In this document: piece after piece, positions 18,719 to 25,124 of the stretch
Layout: each line of letters begins with the position of its first letter
How positions within the stretch are numbered: position 1 is the stretch's first letter
NCBI GenBank assembly: GCA_009746045.1
Contig: RPFO01001232.1
Coordinates: 1-25,124 of the forward strand
DNA from: Mesostigma viride
Lineage: Eukaryota > Streptophyta > Mesostigmatophyceae > Mesostigmatales > Mesostigmataceae
DNA length: 25,124 nucleotides
Direction of reading: 5' to 3'
Position numbers and translations under genes: made by a program
Notes under the pieces: model-generated
Databases searched by the model: none
The model's input: the letters and a program-made list of their open reading frames with translations, nothing else
What the model was told of the DNA's origin: nothing

Positions 18719-19471
18719 GAACTGATGCAGAACAGCACGGGGTGCTACCACTCGCAGGTCATCCCCATGCAATTGTACAAACAAGGGACCTGAGGGAGTC
18801 TGTGCCACAAAAAACGAAGGGTCGTACGGGGATACCTCGAATGTCATCAGCTCAAACAGAGCACGCATCAAAGTGATACGCCACACAATCGAGGCACTCT
18901 GCAGTCCCTCTATGGCCTTCAACAAGCCCATGAATTCTGCCCTCACTTCCTCCATCCAAAACGAGGGTGTCTGGACCACCAGGGGTGACGTGCCTTCCCA
19001 CACCTCACGCGCCACCTCCTCGCTAGAGTTAGGGAAAGCACGCTTGACATCAATAGACGCACACCCATAGTCTTTGCCCTCATCCAGGAAACCGAGATAC
19101 AGCATGGTGATAATCCTGAAGCTATCCCACGCCAGGCCTGGGGTGTACAGCTCTTCCTTGGCCAGCTCACTGGTTCCCGAAAACTCCTGCGACACCGGCC
19201 TCACATAGCATACCTCCACCCCAGCCTTTACCTTGTGAGACAACACCATCTTGAGAGGAAGTACCTTGGCCCCCTTGGGCACACTGTCCATTGGTTCATA
19301 CACACCATACCCCTGCCACTCCTCCAGCGCCCTGTGAAACGCGCACCACCAGCTGGAGAAACCACTCTGCGTCGACATCTCTAGTAACAGCCTCTCATAG
19401 CCAATCGGAGAATGTGCAGCGATGTCCCGCTTGGCAATACCGATGCTGGATGGATGCAACAACGCAGGCAT
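18719..19471 (-). pseudogene. Copia pol, reverse transcriptase (5' part, truncated by element 2)
   Basis: The translation follows the copia RT plan: FHRALEEWQGYGVYEP, then LPLKMVLSHKVKAG, VSQEFSG, YGCASIDVKRAFPNSSEE (first catalytic Asp, residue 141, matching DVktAFLnG), LLKAIEGLQSASIVWR (YGLkQapr.W) and FVQLHGDDLRVV, where GDD replaces the usual VDD but both Asp remain (about residues 237-238). It ends after Gln-Phe-Tyr where element 2 enters; the rest is at 11140-12018. It lies +1 in frame relative to the upstream protease-like segment, with the change near 19440-19490. Confidence 0.88.
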
Positions 19472-19479
19472 GACCAGCC

Positions 19480-19900
19480 AGGTCTACCGCTGGCGGGAGA
19501 TCCTTTCCCCACGCCACACCCTCTGTCCCTGTCAGTGCTGCTAGCCTAGCCACGGTGCTTGAGACGAGACTGAGAGGTTGCACTGCCTTGTACGATTCCA
19601 ACTCTATCGACCCATGGCCCTCCCTGGTCAAACTAGAGCTCTGGATCACAACATCAGGGTGATTAAGAAATGGCAGCCCCAGAATCGCCGGCCCATCATA
19701 GCCCTCAAGCACGCAGAAAGGAGTGTCACGCCCAAGAATGGTCAGCATCACCTCGCCCACTACCGGCATGCGCACCACCCCAGAAAAGTCCTCCACAAAA
19801 GTTCCACTTGGACGGTTGTAGCGGGAAGTGCCTACTAGCTACCCCTTCACCTAGCAAGCACACCACCGCATTAGTATCCACCTCCAACCGACACCCAGCC
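19480..19900 (-). pseudogene. Retropepsin-like domain between integrase and RT
   Basis: On the minus strand, LAGCRLEVDTNAVVCLLGEG (in the upstream pol frame, Asp about residue 632) is followed, after a +1 frame change at about 19797-19802 (AACTTTTGTGG), by VVRMPVVGEVMLTILGRDTP, YDGPAILGLPFLNHPDVVIQ. DTNA stands for the D-T/S-G-A active site, and ILGLPFL for the C-terminal ilG.dfL signature. In Ty1/copia elements the protease normally lies between gag and integrase; no DSGA-like motif occurs there in this element. The Asn in place of the active-site Gly is unusual. The frameshift may be decay, a sequencing error or programmed. Confidence 0.6.
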
Positions 19901-21807
19901 AGCCCGTCCTGCTGAAAATCCACTAGCTTGGACACCGAGGCTACCTCATTACCAGCCTCCATTGCGACGTCGCCGCCGCCCTCGGAGCCATCACCACCGT
20001 TCAGTGACTCGCGCCGGGTGCTAGCCGACCCATCAGCGCCATCGGCTTGTAGCCCCGCACCTGCGGTCGATGCGCCAGCATCGCCGGCCTGTGCCTCTCC
20101 ACCTGCGGCTGGCCCTGCATTGGCCTCGCTGGACTGTGGTGGCCCTCCTACGGCTCCCTCGCCGGCCTGAGGCGCCCCACCTACAGCCGACGGCCTGCCC
20201 GCCCCGCCGGCCCGTGGTAACATGCCCCCCGGCTGCTCGCGTTCCGCGATTGCCCGCCGGGCTTCCTGCAGCCGCTCAATGACACGGGCAAACATTGTCG
20301 CGCGCTGCACCTCCTGACCATCAGCGGAAGGGGCAACCCCCAGCCCGCCTGGTCCCACACTGGCTGGACCGCCATTGGACAGTGGCAACCCACCATCCGA
20401 CGGAAGAGAGGGCGCAGGCTGATCAGGCCCCGTCTCCTCTCTCACCCCCCTTGCGGCCGTCCCTGGGTCCCCCGCCTCACCTCCAGCCTGCGCGCTGGAG
20501 CCCATCGCACCTTCCTCATGGGGCAGGTCTGCTGGCGCACCTAGCCCCTCGTAGTACGGCCGCAAGTGTTTCCACGCCAGTAGTCGGTCGAAGCGGCGGT
20601 CCTCACGCCCAACCTTCGCCAACATGTGGTCACCGTCCACTGACTTGACCACAACAGGGCCCTCCCACAAACCCTGTTCCAAAGCACTTCCCTCCCGGTA
20701 CGCCCACACCCTTGCTCCCTCGTTAGGCACGTACACATCACCCCTGCGCAGGTCCATGTCCACCAGCCTGAGGTACCGGTCACACAGCCAATCACGGTAT
20801 GCTTCTACCGCCTCCAGCGGGAGCAGGCCCATCTCCAACCCATGGGGCGTGACGGCTACCTCCTCACCATCCACATGTACCCTGACCATCACCCTGTGAT
20901 TCATGTGCTCCTCTATCTGCCTGCACAACAGAGCCTGATCGCGGTACGACAGCGAGCGCATCCTGGCCATAGCACTCATCACAAACTTGGAGGTCCTGAT
21001 ATGTCTCTCCACTAACCCTTGATGTTCGTGATCTGCCGCACCCGCCACCACAATCTGCTCAAACCCCGGCTCCTTCATGCAACACTCGAACTGCTGGTCA
21101 CACTCTAAAGTTGACACCACGGCAAACTTGGCCTTTACCAAGCGCAGGCTGGTGAGCAGCTCTTCCTTGTGCTTGCGTGGCAACACCTCTAGTGCCTTGA
21201 ACCTGGAGAACCGCCCCACCGCTAGCACATACTCCCTGTCATCGTACTTGAGCACATCCACTTGCACCGGGCCCCTCTCTAGCACCGGTCTACGTGCATG
21301 AAACTTGTGCGGCTTAGGCACATTGCGCTGACAATGCTTACACCTCTGCCAGACCTCTCTGCACGTCGCCACCAGCTCCGAAAACCCCAGTGATGCTGCC
21401 CAATGCTCTGCAGCGTGGCCATGACCCAACCGTGTGTGTAACCTCATTGCCATGTTAAGTACACTGAGTGTACCACCTGCCTCCAATGGACATTGAGACT
21501 GTTGTGCCTGAGGTCCCGGGTGTGGGGAGGACCTTCGTACCGGTGGCCCGTCCAGAACTGCAGTGTGTACACCTGCAGTACCTCCTCCAACCCCCTTCTC
21601 CCTCGTTCCCTGAGACAGTGCTTCATCCCCTACTGCAACTGCCCCCTGCTCTGCATGGTCCCCCTCCTCACCAGCGCTCTCATCTAGCGCTGCCACGCGA
21701 GCACCCAGGCGGGGTGAGCTAGCCTGGGGGGTCGAGCCGTGCTGCCCCGCACTAGCTCGCATATTTGGCACATCACCAGCTGCCTCACCCTCACCACCGG
21801 ACCCTAG
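19726..21807 (-). CDS. Copia pol, integrase-containing open frame
   Basis: This frame follows the gag stop codon directly and in the same phase. A linker rich in Gly, Pro and Gln comes first. Numbering from the first Met at 21771, the integrase zinc motif is HTRLGH with CKHC (His112, His117, Cys144, Cys147). The catalytic core has Asp at VDVLKYDD (172), Asp in TLECDQQF (225) and Glu in QGLVERHIRT (255), the D,D,E triad that joins cDNA ends to the target. A C-terminal SH3-like part, ARVWAYREG..LWEGPVVV..AWKHLRPYYEG (about 352-408), resembles a GPY/F module. Then comes a long disordered Gly/Ala/Glu linker and the start of the protease-like domain. Confidence 0.9.
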   Translation of the reverse strand, partial: LGSGGEGEAAGDVPNMRASAGQHGSTPQASSPRLGARVAALDESAGEEGDHAEQGAVAVGDEALSQGTREKGVGGGTAGVHTAVLDGPPVRRSSPHPGPQAQQSQCPLEAGGTLSVLNMAMRLHTRLGHGHAAEHWAASLGFSELVATCREVWQRCKHCQRNVPKPHKFHARRPVLERGPVQVDVLKYDDREYVLAVGRFSRFKALEVLPRKHKEELLTSLRLVKAKFAVVSTLECDQQFECCMKEPGFEQIVVAGAADHEHQGLVERHIRTSKFVMSAMARMRSLSYRDQALLCRQIEEHMNHRVMVRVHVDGEEVAVTPHGLEMGLLPLEAVEAYRDWLCDRYLRLVDMDLRRGDVYVPNEGARVWAYREGSALEQGLWEGPVVVKSVDGDHMLAKVGREDRRFDRLLAWKHLRPYYEGLGAPADLPHEEGAMGSSAQAGGEAGDPGTAARGVREETGPDQPAPSLPSDGGLPLSNGGPASVGPGGLGVAPSADGQEVQRATMFARVIERLQEARRAIAEREQPGGMLPRAGGAGRPSAVGGAPQAGEGAVGGPPQSSEANAGPAAGGEAQAGDAGASTAGAGLQADGADGSASTRRESLNGGDGSEGGGDVAMEAGNEVASVSKLVDFQQDGLAGCRLEVDTNAVVCLLGEGVASRHFPLQPSKWNFCGGLFWGGAHAGSGRGDADHSWA

Positions 21808-21813
21808 TCACTG
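21804..21813 (-). promoter_or_regulatory. Leaky stop context between gag and pol
   Basis: The minus strand reads CAG TGA CTAG. UGA followed by CUA(G) is an established strong readthrough context in plant and animal RNA viruses. The downstream frame is open in phase for over 680 codons, so readthrough would produce a gag-pol fusion. Confidence 0.6.
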
Positions 21814-23037
21814 CCTACGGCCCCCACTCTGGGCCGCCGGGCACAGGTGCGTGTCACGTGCAAAGTGTCCTGGCTGCTTGCAGCGGTTACACACGGCAGG
21901 GCCCTGTGCATTGCTATTGCTGCGAGCTGGCATGCTGTCAGCGTGCCTATTGTAGCATGTGCGTGCCAGGTGACCCTTTCTCCCGCATATGAAGCATGCA
22001 CCAGACTCCTGCCTCTGTGGCTGCCGCTGTTGCTGCTGCTGTGCAAACTGCTGCTGCGGCTGCGGCGGCTGTGAAGCATAATGCGGCTGTATTGCCTGCT
22101 GTGCTGGGGCATAATGCTGCTGCTGTCTCTGCTGCTGCACCAATGGCCTGCCCTGCCACAGCCCACGTCTGCCACCGCGCCCGCCACCACGGGCACGGCC
22201 TCCACCACGCTGCTTGCCACCGTTGCCTACTCCAGCAGGCTTGCTGTTGTTGACACCGGCAACCTTGCCCGTTGCATCCTGTGGCTTGGCAGAGGTAACA
22301 GTGCTTGGCACAGAGGGTGCAGGGAGGGGCACAGAATTGGGAGCGGCTGGGGGAGGGGCAGGGGCCATCAACCCAGACTCGGTCAGCTTGCCCTGGGCTC
22401 TCAGCTGTGCAATCATGTCCCTCTCCTCCCCTTCTACCAGGCCGGTAATGATCTCTATTGCCTTGGTAAGGTCATCCTTGGCTTGGCCTGCACGCAGGGC
22501 TCCCATCACAGTCTGGAAATTCAGGTCCTTGGCCATCCTCACGTAACGGTCTATCACCGCTGTCTCAGACACCTCTAGTCCATTGAGCACAGACTCATTC
22601 CGCAAATTGCGAAGGCTGAGTAAATCGAGTGAGTAAGGCCGTTGTGGCACCCAGGTGTAAATGCTGCATAGCCTAGAGGTCGTGCCCTCCTTCGACTCCA
22701 ACAACGCCTCACGCAGCTTACCTGGGATGTGACGCCGTTTTACCTTCTCATCCTTGCATGCTCGAAGAGTAAATGCGAGAATGAAATTGTCGCAGCTCAG
22801 CAAACCGGCATCTCGGAAAAGCGAATAAACACTGCTGATCTTCTCACCATGGTCCTTCAGAAAAGCCTCTATTCTCTCTATATAGTCACGCACTACGAGC
22901 GTGGGTGCGTCGCTAGCAAGGGTTCCTACACGCTTTCGAAATAGTTCTAACAGATCCTTTTCAGCTCGTAGGTCAGCGGCCCATGTCGACGGATCACTAT
23001 GAATTGCTTTCCGTTTTCTCCCAGCTGACGCTGCCAT
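21808..23037 (-). CDS. Copia gag (409 aa), nucleocapsid with two zinc knuckles
   Basis: The start ATG lies 38 bases inside the 5' LTR border. The N-terminal half is helical (KDLLELFRKRVGTLA, IERIEAFLKDHGEKISSVY, LREALLESKEGTTSRLCSIY), as in capsid domains. A Pro-rich linker, an RGG box (RGGGRARGGGRGGRRG) and a Gln-rich stretch follow. Next is a canonical CCHC knuckle, CFICGRKGHLARTC (C-x2-C-x4-H-x4-C), and a second, CNRCKQPGHFARDTHLC, with longer H-C spacing (x7). It coats and packages the element RNA. It ends in CAG-TGA followed by CTAG; pol continues in the same frame. Confidence 0.92.
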   Translation of the reverse strand: MAASAGRKRKAIHSDPSTWAADLRAEKDLLELFRKRVGTLASDAPTLVVRDYIERIEAFLKDHGEKISSVYSLFRDAGLLSCDNFILAFTLRACKDEKVKRRHIPGKLREALLESKEGTTSRLCSIYTWVPQRPYSLDLLSLRNLRNESVLNGLEVSETAVIDRYVRMAKDLNFQTVMGALRAGQAKDDLTKAIEIITGLVEGEERDMIAQLRAQGKLTESGLMAPAPPPAAPNSVPLPAPSVPSTVTSAKPQDATGKVAGVNNSKPAGVGNGGKQRGGGRARGGGRGGRRGLWQGRPLVQQQRQQQHYAPAQQAIQPHYASQPPQPQQQFAQQQQQRQPQRQESGACFICGRKGHLARTCYNRHADSMPARSNSNAQGPAVCNRCKQPGHFARDTHLCPAAQSGGRRQ

Positions 23038-23074
23038 GTTTTATGCTGTAAAATTACGGCCCCAACCTAGTACA
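23038..23074 (-). other. Copia leader and presumed primer-binding site
   Basis: A 37-base leader lies between the 5' LTR and the gag ATG; on the minus strand it begins TGTACTAGGTTGGGGCC. The tRNA primer-binding site should lie here, but I cannot assign the tRNA. It is not the TGGTATCAGAGC-type initiator-Met site of plant copia elements. Confidence 0.5.
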
Positions 23075-23675
23075 TGTTAAAATAAAATTCTTTAAGTGTA
23101 TTGTATTTCCGAATAATAAAAAGACGTAACAAAATAGATTACTCGCTCAGCGCCCAGCCCCGGACATGTCGACAACGTCGGCCATTGACAGCATTTGCTG
23201 CAACGTGATTCAAAGCTTTCTCCTGCGTGTCGGCCTTTCACGCCGCCAAACAGCTTTGACTCAATGCTCCGCTGTAGGTCATCACTGCGAGTAGCTCTGT
23301 GGCTTCACCCAACGCTGAGCAACGGCGTGGGCCTGAGAACGTACCCAAGTACAAACCAACCGAAATACACCAACATAATTCCCAAACGACACTCCACAAC
23401 ATAACGCACCGCAACCGAGATCCTCCCCACTGCTTGCCTGGACAAACGGTACGGAACCAAGGTTGCCCACGGAACGAACGGTAATGGCCAGAACCCAAAA
23501 TAGCCCACAGCCAGAACCTACGACCCGTTGCCTGACCGTACACATAAATTCCCACTGACCGCCGGCCCAGCAAATAAACCTCAACGCGGCGCTGCCGGCT
23601 GACCTCCGGACTTAGCCAATTCCGAGCATAACCAAATTCCAATACTTTATGTGACTGCGAGCCCACAATATAACA
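23075..23675 (-). repeat. 5' LTR of the copia element
   Basis: One base longer than the left copy (an extra A in TGTTAAAATAAAA). Long translated stretches are residue-for-residue identical in the two copies. On the minus strand it should carry promoter and transcription start; no clear TATA box is assigned. Confidence 0.93.
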
Positions 23676-23680
23676 GTCAC
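23676..23680. repeat. Target duplication GTCAC, right of the copia element
   Basis: Matches 10054-10058. Beyond it the minus-strand ORF1 pseudogene continues. Confidence 0.9.
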
Positions 23681-24190
23681 GTGCTGCTGAAAGGCTTCCG
23701 TGAGGATGGAGCGGAGGGTGGGGGCGGAAAGGGATGGAGCCCAGATCTCCCCGTCAGAGCGTTGGAGAAGGGAGTTGAGGATGGCGTGCTGGAGATGGGG
23801 GCGGGGGCAGCCGGACAGCTGGTAGATGTTGGCCCAGCGGCCGCCGTCCGGGCCGAGGAGGCGATTGAGGTCGGGGAGATGGAGGCACAGGTCGTAAAGC
23901 GAAGCGTAATCCCCGAAGAAGATGCAGCGCATAGCATCGGTCGGGGACGGGTTGGCCCAGTCGTAATCTGCGACCCTGAAAGGCCGGGGCCGAAAGCTCG
24001 GTTCTGGGGGGCGTGAAGACCCTCCTGTGTTGTCGGCTGGGCGGGTGCGCTTGGGGTCAGGCGATGCAGATGGCGAGGCGTTAAGCCCGGGATCGAGGTT
24101 GCTGGACGACCACCAGTGCACGACTAGTGTCATCGCCGCCTGCCGGACCTGAGGGCGAAGCTGCAGCCTGAGCTGCAGACGTATTTTCAT
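23681..24190 (-). pseudogene. LINE ORF1-like protein, N-terminal half
   Basis: The minus-strand frame starts MKIRLQ and carries a Pro/Ser/Arg-rich segment, then a folded-looking region with FRVADYDWANPSPTDAMRCI, GDYASLYDLCLHLPDLNRLL, GGRWANIYQLSGCPRPHLQH and PTLRSILTEAFQQH, where the copia 5' LTR enters. Codons after that are LTR. Removing copia and the 880-bp palindrome makes it run into the 8361-9168 piece in the same frame, but with two stop codons (TAG, TGA) close to the joint. I do not recognise the N-terminal domain on its own; assignment as LINE ORF1 comes from the C-terminal half. Confidence 0.6.
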
Positions 24191-24548
24191 GGCCGAGCGC
24201 AGCCGCCAGGCTGCGTTGCGTCGCTGGTTGTCTCTTTGGTATAAAACCTACATTTAATTGTCTCGGAAAACTAATTAAAAGCCACCGATCCTTATAAACA
24301 ACCGGGTCATCCAAGGAAAATTCAGGCGAGCATGAAACCTTTTGCACAAATCCAATTCGTCAGCCCATGTCGCAGACAGCCTTCCACATGCAGGCCAAGG
24401 CATAAAAATTAAAATTAAATTATAACATGCCTCCGTTGGGAGATCATGTAGCACAAATTCCTGGATGGATGGATGGGTGGAGTGGAGGAAGCCGCGTAAT
24501 CGGACTAACCTAACTCTAAGCTATCTAGTCTAGAAAAGCCGAACTACA
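24191..24548. other. Stretch without a recognised gene
   Basis: Upstream of the ORF1 remnant, AT-rich in the middle, with a short GGAT repeat near 24463-24478. A minus-strand frame at 24347-24081 overlaps the ORF1 start in another phase and could hold an upstream exon, but nothing supports a choice. Confidence 0.4.
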
Positions 24549-24790
24549 CTACTCATCAAAACGCCTCCGCCTTTTGGGGGGAGGTGGCTTGCCCACAGGG
24601 GCTGGCGTGTGAGCCTTGACAATCTTCTGCCACCGCGTCTTGTTCTGCATGGCAGTCCAAAGAAGGGAGAGAGAGTGGATGCGGAGTTCAAACTGGGCTG
24701 GGACCACTAGGTCGCCGGGCCAGCATCATCTGGATGTAGTTCGTGGCATGAGTTAGAATGCGACGGGATATGTTGCTTGAGAACACTGTA
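24549..24790 (-). pseudogene. C-terminal remnant of an unrecognised protein
   Basis: Minus-strand frame ending TAG at 24551-24549 reads VVPAQFELRIHSLSLLWTAM, QNKTRWQKIVKAHTPAPVGK, then a basic proline-rich tail PPPPKRRRRFDE. An adjoining upstream frame, RRILTHATNYIQMMLARR, fits it after a one-base shift near 24710. The basic tail could be a nuclear signal. It has no ATG and is too short to classify; it may be the end of a host gene or of another element. Confidence 0.4.
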
Positions 24791-25124
24791 CGCTGTGAGC
24801 AATGAATTGCTTGGTTCATTAGAAAATAGGTTTACCCTTTATCAACGTTCCTCTCACTGGCTGCGCCGCCAGTGACCGTTGGGTGCAGACCGTTGGCCCG
24901 AGGCCGCACGATGACAGGTAGCAGTCTAGTCACTGCATCGTGTGATCACAGATCAATGCACGCTGCAGTACGGTCCCTATCTAGGATACTCTAGTACCAT
25001 CCAATGACAGGACACTACGTATACTGGGTACTGACATCTGTCACGTACCCCAGTACCCAAAGTACCTATCTAGGGAAACGTATGCGACTCGACTAGCATT
25101 CCTATCTGCATAGCCCACGTGGTA
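24791..25124. other. Right edge, nothing recognised
   Basis: No open frame of note and no repeat beyond scattered GTACC words (for example CAGTACCCAAAGTACC near 25050). Confidence 0.4.

Larger units (their letters stand above)
10059..23675 (-). mobile_element. Ty1/copia LTR retrotransposon (minus strand, split by element 2)
   Basis: Two ~600-bp LTRs, 10059-10658 and 23075-23675, start TG and end CA. They are almost identical; one extra A near the start of the right copy is the only difference I noticed, which implies recent insertion. The order on the minus strand is 5' LTR, gag, integrase, protease-like domain, reverse transcriptase, RNase H, polypurine tract, 3' LTR. Integrase before RT places it in Ty1/copia. 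Without element 2 and its duplicate it would be about 6.9 kb. The protease position is unusual for the family. Element 2 interrupts RT after Gln-Phe-Tyr, so this copy is not autonomous. Confidence 0.93.

Noticed and set aside
19797-19802. Programmed +1 frameshift in copia pol claimed outright
   Set aside because: The site AACTTTTGTGG is not a known slippery or hungry-codon site, and two other single-base changes occur in the same pol, so decay or sequence error is as likely.
19928-20648. Proline/Ser-rich plus-strand frames opposite the pol linker
   Set aside because: They are shadows of the Gly/Ala/Glu-rich linker between integrase and the protease-like domain.

Overview
This is eukaryotic nuclear DNA made almost entirely of mobile elements nested in one another. 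There are no operons, ribosome binding sites, RNA genes or CRISPR arrays. A green alga is the best guess. The support is a Ty1/copia retrotransposon with algal-looking coding sequence, a LINE with a restriction-like endonuclease domain, a TGTAA motif downstream of a LINE stop, GT-AG introns and GC-rich codons. No species is claimed.

Layout. (1) 1-337 and 7155-8212 are two halves of the 3' end of a decayed plus-strand LINE ORF2. They are split by a 6.8 kb DNA transposon (element 1, 338-7151) with 32-bp terminal inverted repeats, a TTT target duplication, inverted subterminal GTGACACC arrays and two divergent genes. (2) 8361-9168 and 23681-24190 are the two halves, on the minus strand, of a LINE ORF1-like protein. 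They are split by an 880-bp palindrome of palindromes (9169-10048, duplication AGGGG) and, directly beside it, a 13.6 kb Ty1/copia LTR retrotransposon (10059-23675, duplication GTCAC). (3) The retrotransposon is itself split inside its reverse transcriptase by a second DNA transposon of 6.7 kb (element 2, 12021-18716, duplication TA), whose long AT-rich subterminal repeats are built on TGTGACA. (4) 24191-25124 holds a short C-terminal coding remnant on the minus strand and otherwise nothing recognisable.

Removing each insertion with one copy of its target duplication restores the host reading frame at all three junctions tested (LINE ORF2, LINE ORF1, copia RT). The order of events is therefore readable: LINEs first, then the palindrome and copia, then element 2 into copia; element 1 went independently into the LINE ORF2.

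Most notable points. The copia element has its protease-like domain after the integrase instead of before it, and its gag and pol are one frame split by a single UGA in the CAG-UGA-CUAG context typical of stop-codon readthrough. Elements 1 and 2 look alike in size, layout and CGTGACA-based terminal repeats although their terminal sequences differ, and element 1 has four oriented copies of a related motif between its two genes. The triple palindrome has arms of two sequence types arranged as a-a, c-a, c-c, which records how it grew.
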